Shown: one piece after another, positions 37,468 to 46,019 of the stretch
How the letters are laid out: each line of letters begins with the position of its first letter
Numbering within the stretch: position 1 is the first letter of the stretch
Origin: Thalassotalea sp. PS06
GTDB lineage: Bacteria > Pseudomonadota > Gammaproteobacteria > Enterobacterales > Alteromonadaceae
DNA length: 64,000 bases
Assembly: GCF_007197775.1 (NCBI RefSeq)
Contig: NZ_CP041638.1
Span: forward strand, 1,364,001-1,428,000
Direction: 5' to 3'
The notes under the pieces: generated by a model
What the model was told of the DNA's origin: nothing
Database searches by the model: none
Seen by the model: only the letters and a program-made list of their open reading frames with translations
Program-made: the position numbers and the translations under genes

Positions 37468-38610
37468 GTGCAAGCTGAATACATACAAGATCAATCCGCC
37501 TTGGATTCGTTCTGCGAATCTATTTCCGAAGATGCAGTGCTTGCTGTCGATACCGAGTTTGTCCGTACCAGAACACTATTTCCAAATTTAGGGTTAATCC
37601 AGGCCTGCGATGGTAATCGCCTGGTGCTCATCGACCCGCTGGCGATTGACGATTTATCATGTTTTTGGCAGTTGCTGGAAAATCCACAAATCCTGAAACT
37701 CATTCATTCCTGTTCTGAAGATCTGGAAGTCTTTCTCCATGCCGGCAATTGCCAGCCGGTAAATATGTTAGATACACAGATTGTGATGGCATTTCTTGGT
37801 CATGGCCTGTCATTGGGGTATGCGTCGATGATCCTGCATTACTTGGATATCGAACTGGATAAAAGTGAATCCCGTACCAATTGGTTAAAGCGCCCGTTAA
37901 CCGACAATCAGTTGGTGTATGCGGCTGCAGATGTTAAATACTTGCATCAGATTAGTGCTCAGTTGCTTGATGAAATTAAGCAGGCAGGTTGGTACGATGA
38001 AGCGTTGCAGGAATCGACGCGGATGATCGCCAAAAAATTCCAGCCGATTGATGAAAGTCAATTGTATCTGGAAAACAAGCAGGCTTTTCGTCTAACGCCA
38101 GCGCAGCTGTCGTTATTGCAAGAGCTATACGCCTGGCGGTACCGATTGGCCGTTAAGCGCAATTTACCGCTTAACTTTATTGCCAAAGATAATACCCTGT
38201 TAACGCTGGCGCGCCGCCAACCAACCAATGTTGGCGCAATGGCAAACTATGAAGGCATCGACATTCTTGATGTTCGCCATCAAGGCAAAGCGATGCTGAG
38301 TGTTATCAGAAAAGCGGTGAAGCTTCCTCCTGAACACCTACCTAAACCCATTTCTCGTCTGGACAGCTACCCAGGCTACAAAAATGTGTTTAAAAACCTT
38401 AAAACCTATCTTGGCAAACTTGCCGAAAAGCAAAACCTGGATTTACCGGTAGTTGCTGGTAAAAAACAGATGAATCAGTACCTTGCCTGGTTCTGGCAGC
38501 TCAATGAACAAGACCTTCACCCGGAACAAGTTGATCTGATAAATGGTTGGCGCGGGGAACTTTTCAAAGAAGATCTGCTCGAATTTGCTAAGCAGGGATT
38601 TAAACTTTAA
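37468..38610 (+). CDS. rnd: Ribonuclease D
   Basis: About 380 residues from the GTG at 37468, which follows CGGAG and fits the family N-terminus better than the longer frame from 37414. A 3'-5' exoribonuclease for tRNA and stable RNA maturation. DEDDy residues are visible: VDTEFVRT (D, E), HSCSEDLEVF (D) and YAAADVKYL (Y, D). An HRDC domain follows (LYAWRYRLAVKRNLPLNFI...LLTLAR). Next to fadD, as in E. coli. Confidence 0.94.
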   Translation: MQAEYIQDQSALDSFCESISEDAVLAVDTEFVRTRTLFPNLGLIQACDGNRLVLIDPLAIDDLSCFWQLLENPQILKLIHSCSEDLEVFLHAGNCQPVNMLDTQIVMAFLGHGLSLGYASMILHYLDIELDKSESRTNWLKRPLTDNQLVYAAADVKYLHQISAQLLDEIKQAGWYDEALQESTRMIAKKFQPIDESQLYLENKQAFRLTPAQLSLLQELYAWRYRLAVKRNLPLNFIAKDNTLLTLARRQPTNVGAMANYEGIDILDVRHQGKAMLSVIRKAVKLPPEHLPKPISRLDSYPGYKNVFKNLKTYLGKLAEKQNLDLPVVAGKKQMNQYLAWFWQLNEQDLHPEQVDLINGWRGELFKEDLLEFAKQGFKL

Positions 38611-38698
38611 AGCCTAGAGCTGACCTGAGCACGAGCAGAAATTCAATTTCTCGAACAAGAAAATTGCATCCACAAACGGTTTCGCATAGATTGACTTT

Positions 38699-38958
38699 AT
38701 ACCAATCCGCATTAAAGACTGAGTATTCAGCGAATGTAACGAGCAATAAACATTGCAGAGTAATTCAAAGATAATATTCAGTATTGTAATAGAGCGAATG
38801 TTTTTACGTTTTCAAATTCGCCCGCTGGGAATGCCAGAGATGAATTTTTACTGCATTGTCGCTATTTGAAATGGAATAACCATTCCTAAATATCGACGCT
38901 TTGGAAAAATACCTCGGCTGACATTCTGAATAGCTCCAATATCAATGCGGACTGGTAT
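38699..38958 (-). mobile_element. MITE family A, copy 2 (inverted relative to copy 1)
   Basis: A 260-bp relative of 17151-17412 in the opposite orientation. Ends are ATACCAATCCGCA and TGCGGACTGGTAT, one mismatch. It fills most of the 424-bp gap between rnd and ycgL and ends 76 bp before the ycgL start, so it could carry part of the ycgL promoter. No coding capacity. Confidence 0.8.
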
Positions 38959-39034
38959 TTGAAGCCGTAATACGTTGGCCTGATAAGGGTTACGTGGTAT
39001 ATTGCTGAGCCATTTTCTAGCCGGTGATTGAATT

Positions 39035-39313
39035 ATGATTTGCGCTGTTTATCGAAGCCCTAAAAAGCCTCAAACTTTCTTGTATGTTGTCAAACGTGAT
39101 GACTTTTCGGCAGTGCCGGAAGCATTACTCACTACTTTTGGTACCCCTCAACTGGTAACTCTGGTAAATTTGGCGAATCGAGATAAACTGGCTTTGGCCG
39201 ATATCGATAAAGTGCAATCAGAGCTACTGGACAAAGGCTTTTATTTGCAGTTACCGCCCCCAACCGAAGATTTATTAAAACAGCATAAAGCTGAACAATT
39301 ATCACAACAATAG
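39035..39313 (+). CDS. ycgL: YcgL domain-containing protein
   Basis: A 92-residue protein that matches the YcgL family throughout: CAVYRSPKKPQTFLYV at the start, FSAVPEALLTTFGTP and GFYLQLPPP near the end. Function unknown in all species. Followed after 14 bp by a lytic transglycosylase and then ycgN. In E. coli ycgL and ycgN lie close together as well, which supports the assignment. Confidence 0.92.
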   Translation: MICAVYRSPKKPQTFLYVVKRDDFSAVPEALLTTFGTPQLVTLVNLANRDKLALADIDKVQSELLDKGFYLQLPPPTEDLLKQHKAEQLSQQ

Positions 39314-39327
39314 TTATAGGGGTTGCT

Positions 39328-40371
39328 ATGTTTTCAACAAGCAAGATTCGTCGACTACTTTTCCTTTCCGCAATTTCCTGTGCGGCTTTTTCCAATGTTG
39401 CCATTGCTCAAAAACAACTGACTCAGGAAGGTTTTGAACAATATGTTGAAGGTCTAAAACAACAGGCCCTGGAAAAGGGCTTCAGTCAGGAATTTATAGA
39501 CAGCACATTTGCTAACGTCGAGCTATATAAGCGCGCGATCAAAGCCGATAAAAACCAACCAGAGAAAGTAGAAACTCTGGAAACCTATCTACCGGTTCGG
39601 GTTTCCGACTGGAAGGTAAATAAAGCCAAAGAAATGATGAAACTGCACCGTGATGAGTTGCAGAAAGTTGGCAAAGAGTACGGTGTACAACCGCGTTTCA
39701 TCGTAGCTCTATGGGGCCTGGAATCCAATTTTGGTGCCATCACCGGTAATTACAATGTAATTTCTGCGCTGAGCACGCTTGCCTATGAAGGCCGCCGCGA
39801 AAGTTTTTTCACCCGCGAGTTAATGAACGCATTAACCATTATTGATCAAGGGCATATCAAAGCCGAAGATATGAAAGGCTCCTGGGCTGGCGCTATGGGC
39901 CATAACCAGTTTATGCCAAGTTCATTCCTTGCCTATGCTGCAGATGGTGATGGCGATGGCAAAAAAGATATCTGGAATAATACCACCGACGTGTTTGCAT
40001 CGATTGCTAAATACTTGAAATCCGTCGGCTGGGACGATTCCATTACCTGGGCTCGTCAGGTACAACTGCCGGAAGATTTCGATTATTCGCTGGCGATTCC
40101 GCAAAACACCGGTGGTCGCTCAAACTGGCTGAAAGCCTGGAAGCGCACCGAAATGTCTTTAGATGACTGGCAAAAAGCCGGGGTAAGACGTTTTAACGGT
40201 CAGGATCTGCCTAAGGTTGATATCACCGCGGCATTGGTTTTCCCTGATGGTGAAAAAGGGCGCGCTTATCTTGCCTATGACAATTACAAATGCTTGATGC
40301 ATTGGAATTTGTCCTATTATTTTGTTACCAGTGTTGGCCATTTAGCCGACCGGATTAAATTCAATCCATAA
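39328..40371 (+). CDS. Lytic murein transglycosylase, MltB-like
   Basis: A 347-residue exported enzyme that cleaves the MurNAc-GlcNAc bond with 1,6-anhydro ring formation. A signal peptide (LLFLSAISCAAFSNVAIA) precedes the mature part. There is no lipobox, so it is probably soluble in the periplasm. The catalytic Glu lies in WGLESNFGAITGNYNVI; SWAGAMGHNQFMPSSFLAYA and DGDGKKDIWNNTTDVFASIA are SLT_2 family blocks. SD AGGGG precedes the ATG. Confidence 0.9.
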   Translation: MFSTSKIRRLLFLSAISCAAFSNVAIAQKQLTQEGFEQYVEGLKQQALEKGFSQEFIDSTFANVELYKRAIKADKNQPEKVETLETYLPVRVSDWKVNKAKEMMKLHRDELQKVGKEYGVQPRFIVALWGLESNFGAITGNYNVISALSTLAYEGRRESFFTRELMNALTIIDQGHIKAEDMKGSWAGAMGHNQFMPSSFLAYAADGDGDGKKDIWNNTTDVFASIAKYLKSVGWDDSITWARQVQLPEDFDYSLAIPQNTGGRSNWLKAWKRTEMSLDDWQKAGVRRFNGQDLPKVDITAALVFPDGEKGRAYLAYDNYKCLMHWNLSYYFVTSVGHLADRIKFNP

Positions 40372-40394
40372 GCGTTGGTATTTGGATTCAAATT

Positions 40395-40931
40395 TTGAGT
40401 AAAAACTTACCCCCAGAGTTTTGGAAGCACAAAACTTTAACCGAGATGAGCCGTCAGGAATGGGAAGCCATTTGTGACGGTTGCGCAAAATGTTGTCTGC
40501 ACAAAATCATTGAAGACGATAGTGATGAAGAACCGGGCGAAGATCATGAGCCGGTCGAATCCTTGAGTCCGACGGATTATATTCGTGAAGGTGAAGAGCT
40601 GCTTTATACCAATATTGTCTGCCATCTTCTTAACGACAAAACCTGCAGTTGTTCAAAGTACAGTGAACGCACCCGCTTGGTTCCCGATTGTGTGCAACTG
40701 ACTCAGGATAACCTTGAAGACATTTTCTTTATGCCGCCGAGTTGTAGTTATCGTCGCTTACACGAGGGCAGGGGCTTGCCGTCCTGGCATCCGTTGTTAA
40801 ATAAAGGCAAAAAGTCGGAAATGCATAAGGCTGGTATGTCGGTACGCGGTAAGGTTTTGAAAGATAACGACGTGGATATCTACGATTATGAAGATCACCT
40901 TGTTACCTGGCCATTAGAAGACGTTGATTAA
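40395..40931 (+). CDS. ycgN: YcgN family cysteine cluster protein
   Basis: A 178-residue protein with TTG start. It carries the UPF0260 cysteine cluster: CDGCAKCCLHK near the N-terminus, then CHLLNDKTCSCSKY, PDCVQL and PPSCSYRRL, which suggests a metal or iron-sulphur site. Function unknown. It follows the transglycosylase by 23 bp and precedes the DTW gene by 14 bp, so these may form one transcript with ycgL. Confidence 0.92.
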   Translation: MSKNLPPEFWKHKTLTEMSRQEWEAICDGCAKCCLHKIIEDDSDEEPGEDHEPVESLSPTDYIREGEELLYTNIVCHLLNDKTCSCSKYSERTRLVPDCVQLTQDNLEDIFFMPPSCSYRRLHEGRGLPSWHPLLNKGKKSEMHKAGMSVRGKVLKDNDVDIYDYEDHLVTWPLEDVD

Positions 40932-40945
40932 GAGTAGTTAGCCGA

Positions 40946-41800
40946 TTGCCAACCTATCCAGCAACATTCCCCCACGCCGTACATCAACTTTTTCAATATC
41001 GAAAATCGATTAGCACTCGACCTTTCAATGCCAGAGGCTCGGGTGTTGAACGCTGCGAATACTGCCGCATTGATATCAAGCACTGCATTTGCGAATTACT
41101 CAAACCGCAAACCGCCGATGCATCTTTTGTGTTGCTGATGTTTGATGATGAGGTTCTAAAACCCAGCAATACCGGGCGCTTGATAGCCGATGTGTTACCG
41201 GATACCCAGGCATTTTTGTGGGACCGAACCCAAATTTCGCCGGAATTCATTTCATTAATTAACTCACCAAAATACCAACCAATTTTGGTTTTCCCCGATG
41301 AATATGCGCTCGATGAGCAACCTTTGCTGCCAGTTGAGAAGCTAAGAGACAGGTGTTTCACAGAGGAAAGTTCGGCAAGGCCATTATTTATCATGCTTGA
41401 TGCAACCTGGCGACAAGCGCGGAAAATGTATCGCAAGAGTCCTTATCTGCACAATATTCCTATGCTTTCCATCCCGGCAGAACTGATGGCAAAGGAACCT
41501 ATAGCCGATAAACCACAATCAAAGACAGGTTCTTCGGATTCATCGGATTCATCGGATTCATCGGACTCAATAATCGCATCCCGATATCATGTGAGAACAG
41601 CGTCTAAAGAACAACAACTGGCAACGGCTGAAGTCGCTGCCAGAGTATTACAGTTGTCGCAAAACACGCAGGCAGGGGATGTATTGGCGTTATGGTTTGA
41701 CGTGTTTAGTTACCGTTATCAGTGCGGTGTTAAACAAACCAATTCCGGTGATGCCAAAGCTGTCGAGCATTATCTAAGCTACCTGGATAAAACTTCCTGA
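40946..41800 (+). CDS. DTW-domain protein, probable tRNA-uridine aminocarboxypropyltransferase
   Basis: A 284-residue member of the TDD/DTW family, which adds an aminocarboxypropyl group to uridine (acp3U) in tRNA (TapT in E. coli) or rRNA. The N-terminal cysteine motif RCEYCRIDIKHCICELLKP probably binds zinc, and the catalytic signature reads LDATWRQARKM. Start is TTG at 40946. An unusual Ser-Asp-Ser repeat near residues 196-207 is encoded by a 9-bp tandem repeat. Which RNA position is modified cannot be told from sequence. Confidence 0.85.
   Translation: MPTYPATFPHAVHQLFQYRKSISTRPFNARGSGVERCEYCRIDIKHCICELLKPQTADASFVLLMFDDEVLKPSNTGRLIADVLPDTQAFLWDRTQISPEFISLINSPKYQPILVFPDEYALDEQPLLPVEKLRDRCFTEESSARPLFIMLDATWRQARKMYRKSPYLHNIPMLSIPAELMAKEPIADKPQSKTGSSDSSDSSDSSDSIIASRYHVRTASKEQQLATAEVAARVLQLSQNTQAGDVLALWFDVFSYRYQCGVKQTNSGDAKAVEHYLSYLDKTS
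41532..41568 (+). repeat. Short 9-bp tandem repeat inside the DTW gene
   Basis: Four near-identical 9-bp units (TCTTCGGAT, TCATCGGAT, TCATCGGAT, TCATCGGAC) encode a (Ser-Ser-Asp) repeat. Because the unit is a multiple of three, slippage would change length without breaking the frame. Confidence 0.85.
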
Positions 41801-41880
41801 CAATCCGGGTCACTCTCCGATATTGACAAAGGATAGTGAACAGGCGACATTAAGTTGCAAGTTTGTAAAGGAATTCATCT

Positions 41881-42900
41881 ATGAAAATTGTCGGATCATC
41901 TAAACGCTCGTCTTGGAAATCGCGGCTAGCAGCACCTTTGGCGCGATCTGTAACACTGGCTGTAAAATTGGCTGTAACATTGGCTGTGACCCTACCTTTT
42001 ACCCTATTAATGGCGTTAACGGCTCAGGCAGAGGATGAAATTTATCTGGCAACGCTTGTCGATGATAAAGCCACAGATGTGGTGAACATAACCAACCGGC
42101 AAGGTTACGACAACCAACCGCATTTCACCCCGGATTCCAAGTTTTTGTTATTTACTGCCATGTTCACCACCAAACAGGGTGAGGAAACGGCGCAGCAAAC
42201 CGACAGCATGCGCTTTGATATCGCCAACGCTAAGCTTGAGAACCTTACCGAGTCTACTGCCAGTGAATATTCTCCAACCGTTACTCCCGATGGCGAGCAT
42301 TTTAGTGTGATTCGCGTCGGTAGCGATGGCCGTCAATTGTTATGGCAATACCCTTTAGAGGAACGCAAGAATCCTGGCAATTCTTTGTACCCTGAGCTTT
42401 TTGATATTGGTTATCACGTCTGGTTGAACGAAGAAGAGCTATTGTTGTTTGTATTAGGCGATCCGATGGAGTTACAAAGAGCCGATATTGACGCAAAAGA
42501 ATCTGAGCTGGTGGATATCAATATCGGCCGTACCTTACGTCAGGTTCCTGGTACTGAGTTGTTTAGTTACAACAAAGAACATGGACAGGGCTGGCAAATG
42601 TTCATCTACAACCCAGATGAAAAGAAAACCTATGGCAATATCAATTTACCATCGCCAAACATGTATTACGCCTGGCATCAGGACGGTTCCTTATTAACCG
42701 CGATTGGCAATAAAGTATATCAATCGAAAGTGAATTTAACGCCAACTGCCGAAGCCATCACCCTGAAACAACCGGAAGTCAGCGGCAGTAAATGGGCCGT
42801 GTGGCATGATTTCTCGGATAGCTGTGATGGCAATATCACCCGCATGGTAATGAGTCCTGATAAAAGCTACTTCGCTTTTGTTTGTAATACAGCGGAATAA
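41881..42900 (+). CDS. Exported TolB-like beta-propeller protein
   Basis: A 339-residue protein with a long signal peptide (cleavage probably after ALTAQA at about residue 49), then WD40-like/PD40 repeats: YDNQPHFTPDSKFLLFTA, EYSPTVTPDGEHFSVIR and MVMSPDKSYFAFVC. This fold suggests a periplasmic binding or scaffold protein. The signal region contains a 12-bp tandem repeat. It has no partner genes that reveal a role. The SD AAGGAA precedes the ATG. Confidence 0.75.
   Translation: MKIVGSSKRSSWKSRLAAPLARSVTLAVKLAVTLAVTLPFTLLMALTAQAEDEIYLATLVDDKATDVVNITNRQGYDNQPHFTPDSKFLLFTAMFTTKQGEETAQQTDSMRFDIANAKLENLTESTASEYSPTVTPDGEHFSVIRVGSDGRQLLWQYPLEERKNPGNSLYPELFDIGYHVWLNEEELLLFVLGDPMELQRADIDAKESELVDINIGRTLRQVPGTELFSYNKEHGQGWQMFIYNPDEKKTYGNINLPSPNMYYAWHQDGSLLTAIGNKVYQSKVNLTPTAEAITLKQPEVSGSKWAVWHDFSDSCDGNITRMVMSPDKSYFAFVCNTAE
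41951..41986 (+). repeat. 12-bp tandem repeat in the signal-peptide coding region
   Basis: Three imperfect 12-bp units (TAACACTGGCTG, TAAAATTGGCTG, TAACATTGGCTG) encode repeats of TLAV/KLAV, lengthening the hydrophobic core of the signal peptide in frame. Confidence 0.75.
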
Positions 42901-42972
42901 ACTCTTAAGGAATGACAATAAAGCAAGCAAGTGACATTAGTTTGGGAAGGAAAGTAAAGGATCGAGTTTTAA

Positions 42973-43380
42973 ATGGATATCATAAGAATAATTTCGAAAA
43001 TTCCAATGCTGAAAGAGGCGTATCAAATTAAAGTTTCACCCACTGAAATAGTCGGTGAAAACCTAGTTAATCGAAAAGTTTCATGCGTTGTGAGAGCCTC
43101 TACCCACCCAAGAACTTTAACTGGTGATTTTTTTCATTTAGAGCAAGACATGAAACAAGTTATGGGGGAGTTAGCTACCAGAAGCTGGGTAAAGCCAGAT
43201 GTACTAATTTGCCTACAAGGTTTGAGCGAGGGTGGTTACACAAACATTGAAAAAAAAGCATTTAGAGAGGCTGCATTCGGTGCCGGAGCTATGGACGTAT
43301 ATTTAGCAGAGCAACCTATCGATTTTACGTTAGCTTATGATGTGCTGGTGAGAGGCATAGATGGTAATGTTACGGAATAA
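42973..43380 (+). CDS. MreB-like mini-protein (partial actin-fold), unknown function
   Basis: A 135-residue protein, SD AGGATCGAG. Residues about 50-120 resemble the middle of MreB: GDFFHLEQDMKQVM, then WVKPDVLICLQG, then FREAAFGAGAMDVYLAEQP, matching MreB's DFF, RPxVLVCVP and IREAAxxAGAxxVYLIEEP segments in order. The phosphate-1 (DLGT) and phosphate-2 (DIGGGT) loops are missing, so ATP binding in the actin manner is not possible. It may be a decayed mreB fragment or a regulator that interacts with MreB. The intact frame and good SD favour a living gene. AT-richer than neighbours. Confidence 0.6.
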   Translation: MDIIRIISKIPMLKEAYQIKVSPTEIVGENLVNRKVSCVVRASTHPRTLTGDFFHLEQDMKQVMGELATRSWVKPDVLICLQGLSEGGYTNIEKKAFREAAFGAGAMDVYLAEQPIDFTLAYDVLVRGIDGNVTE

Positions 43381-43416
43381 GCCCTGCTTTGAGTGAAAAG
43401 GAGGCAGCAATATTTA

Positions 43417-43649
43417 ATGGATATAAGGAAAGTATTTAAGGTTTTTGTGCTAGGTGGCATTTGCGACTATTTTTTTCGGGTTACTTTTTAACGAATAATG
43501 CGAGTGCGGTTTTACTCTTTCTTTGGTTTTTTGCTGGCTCATATATGACCAAAAATTCTACCTGTCCAAATTGCGTTCGACCATTGAGTAGTAACAGCTT
43601 AAATCTGTGGGAAGTGATCGTTTCTGGCAAATGTTTTCGTTGCAGATAA
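43417..43649 (+). pseudogene. Small membrane protein with C-terminal zinc ribbon, split by a -1 frameshift
   Basis: An ATG at 43417 follows a strong but distant SD (AAAAGGAGG, 12 bp away) and reads MDIRKVFKVFVLGGICDYFF before meeting TAA at 43489. At a run of seven T (43470-43476) a -1 shift joins it to a frame that reads SGYFLTNNASAVLLFLWFFAG and ends in CPNC ... CFRC, a likely zinc ribbon. The joined product of about 77 residues has a consistent design: membrane helices, then a metal site. It could be a decayed gene, a sequencing error or a true slippage site (U UUU UUU). Function unknown. Confidence 0.45.
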
Positions 43650-43910
43650 TGTAGGGCAGCTCGCGGGCTAGTTAGAGCGATTTATAGTCTTTCACCTCCC
43701 AAATATTCATAGATTATACTTATTGGTTACGTACTTGCTGTCTACGAATATTGAGCGAGAAACATTTAATGATCTCCGTTTTTCCTTCGATTCAGCAAGA
43801 ACCTTTGCTCATTAACGAATACTCAGGGCAAGCTCCTTTTTGATAGCTAGCTATATTTCTTTCGAAGAGCGCAGGACCACGTAACTGACTTCAGTATTAG
43901 GAGGTTAGTG

Positions 43911-44048
43911 ATGGGTTTCTACTCCGGCAAGTTTGCCGCGTTCATCGGTCTTGACTGGGCCAAATCTAGTTTAATCGTTCTAATCGCCCTACCTCAGCTA
44001 TGTGAGTTAAAAACTATACGCTGTGGTAAACGGCTTAACTCCTATTGA
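43911..44048 (+). pseudogene. IS110-family transposase N-terminal remnant
   Basis: An ATG with a strong SD (TAGGAGG) starts a frame reading MGFYSGKFAAFIGLDWAKSS. FAAFIGLDWA is the typical N-terminus of IS110 DEDD transposases, containing the first catalytic Asp. After about 20 residues similarity stops, and the frame runs into the 3' end of the opposite-strand amidohydrolase gene. It is a non-functional insertion-sequence fragment and marks past recombination at the edge of the accessory stretch. Confidence 0.65.
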
Positions 44049-46019
44049 TTTGAACATTTCATGTGGCTTGAACATTCGTCCGTCTTTCACGACTAAAGCA
44101 ACTTTTCTGATCTCGCTAATGTTCTCAAGCGGGTTACCATCTATCAATATAAGATCGGCCACTTTTCCCTCTTCGATTGTTCCTACATCATCTCTACCAG
44201 CGATTCGTGCGGCATTTACGGTGGCAATTTTCAATACTTCTCTATTGGGTATCCCAGCCTTCACATAAAGTTCTAATTCCCGGTGTAAGGTAAAACCTGC
44301 TAAGCCATCAGTTCCAGCAACAAGACGAACGCCCCCAAGATAAAGCTTATGAACCATATCCAGTAATGCTTGTGCCGACCTTTCGTATTGCTTTTCGTTT
44401 TCTTTGGTTATATCTAACTGCTGACCTAATAAATATCGCTGGTAGCTCGCGGGTAGGATATCTGCAACCGCTTCATATGAAGGGTCAATTTCTCCTGCTT
44501 TATTGAGGAACATACTTTGGAAAATTGTAACGGTAGGGTCTATAACCACGTTTTTCTCGTTGAGTAAAGCAATGAAGTCTTCTACTTGTTTTGAGTTGAG
44601 ATTCAAATCCCCCGCCTTTTCAGCTACTAGCATAAATCGTAAAGGTGTCCGGGTATCGTCCTTATCGCTAGCTAAGAAGTTAAGAAAAACCATGTTGATA
44701 TGCTGAATTTCATTATATCCATCCATTACAGCCTGCTCCGCAGACATGAAGGAGGGGATATGACCACCTACCCTCATGTTGCGCGTATGAGCGTGTTCTA
44801 CGATAGACTCTACCCACTCAGGCTCAATTGAACTGTAAATCTTGATTTGTTGATAACCTCTTTCGGAATACCAGTCAACATACTCCAATGCTTCATCTAA
44901 TGTTGTTGCTATTTTTCCAACAGGTATGGAATAGGCAGATTTTTTATCGAGCATTCCGCCTCTATAAATACTTGGCCCTATAGCTTCGGCGGAGTCGAAC
45001 GCTTTAATCAATTTCATAAGCTGATCATGATCATTTCCTAGATCTCGGACGCTCGTAACGCCGTTAGCTACATTGAGCAAACCGCTAATCAAACTCATAT
45101 GGGAGTGCATATCCCATAGTCCTGGCATCATTGTTAAGCCTTGGCCGTCGATAGTTTTAGCTTGTTTCAGTTCGCTTGCACCTTCTCCAATAGCTATAAT
45201 TTTTCCGTTTTTAATGGCAACCTGAGTATTACCTATTAACTCATCATCTACAGCATTAAAAACATTTATGTTGGTAAATAATGTTATGCCAGTAAGCTCT
45301 TTAGTATGACGTTCAGCCAACTTTTGATAATATTGAATAGTTGTTTCATTTTCGAATTCAAGTAATCGAGTTAAGTTGTCCCCCCACCCCCGAAGCACTA
45401 ATCCGCCCCATGAAGATCCATAAGCGAAGAAATTCAAATCTTGGTCAAACCAGGCAAAGATTGGGGTTAAATCTAGGCCATTAATAGCTATAAGTGTCAC
45501 CTCTCTAGATTCTTCGCCTTTAGTTACTCTGGTATTCATTAATTTTTGAATGGACGCTGTGCCTGAAGGTAATAAGGTTAGCGATTTGTTTTTTTGTTTA
45601 TCAATCGCTTGCACGAGCAACTCTAAGTTAAGGTATGTTCCATCTGCTGAATAGTAAAAGTAGTTTTTATCTAATTTACGAGACTCATTTTCGTATGTGG
45701 TCCTCCACTTGGCTTCCCCCTGTTTATACTGATAACTTTCATCGATTTTTGCTCCATAATAGGAGTTTCCACTAATCTTTTGATCAATGATAAGGCCGTT
45801 TTCATTAAGTGTTATTGTTTCGGTAACTTTGGGGCCGCGTCCACGATCAGTGAACTCATAATTCGAACTATATTGATATTCATTAATTTGAGTTACCGTT
45901 TGAAAACCAGTTTTTTGACCCTTGACGATCCAATCATAATGAGTCACTTGCTTGGCAAAGGCCGAAGAAATAATTGCAGTGGTGATAGCTAAAGCCATCA
46001 GTAAATTTTTAATTATCAT
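44007..46019 (-). CDS. Exported metal-dependent amidohydrolase
   Basis: A 670-residue protein with signal peptide (about 1-22, ending SSAFA). Residues 23-260 form an N-terminal domain of unknown role. From about 265 a composite amidohydrolase domain follows: GLTMMPGLWDMHSHM supplies the HxH metal pair, VGGHIPSFMSAEQA and EIQHINMVF the next histidines, and VAGTDGLAGFTLHREL the catalytic Asp. The C-terminal EEGKVADLILIDGNPLENI is the usual family ending. Relatives include imidazolonepropionase-like and Xaa-Pro dipeptidase enzymes. Divergent from an MBL-fold gene across a palindrome pair. Confidence 0.85.
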   Translation of the reverse strand: MIIKNLLMALAITTAIISSAFAKQVTHYDWIVKGQKTGFQTVTQINEYQYSSNYEFTDRGRGPKVTETITLNENGLIIDQKISGNSYYGAKIDESYQYKQGEAKWRTTYENESRKLDKNYFYYSADGTYLNLELLVQAIDKQKNKSLTLLPSGTASIQKLMNTRVTKGEESREVTLIAINGLDLTPIFAWFDQDLNFFAYGSSWGGLVLRGWGDNLTRLLEFENETTIQYYQKLAERHTKELTGITLFTNINVFNAVDDELIGNTQVAIKNGKIIAIGEGASELKQAKTIDGQGLTMMPGLWDMHSHMSLISGLLNVANGVTSVRDLGNDHDQLMKLIKAFDSAEAIGPSIYRGGMLDKKSAYSIPVGKIATTLDEALEYVDWYSERGYQQIKIYSSIEPEWVESIVEHAHTRNMRVGGHIPSFMSAEQAVMDGYNEIQHINMVFLNFLASDKDDTRTPLRFMLVAEKAGDLNLNSKQVEDFIALLNEKNVVIDPTVTIFQSMFLNKAGEIDPSYEAVADILPASYQRYLLGQQLDITKENEKQYERSAQALLDMVHKLYLGGVRLVAGTDGLAGFTLHRELELYVKAGIPNREVLKIATVNAARIAGRDDVGTIEEGKVADLILIDGNPLENISEIRKVALVVKDGRMFKPHEMFKSIGVKPFTTAYSF

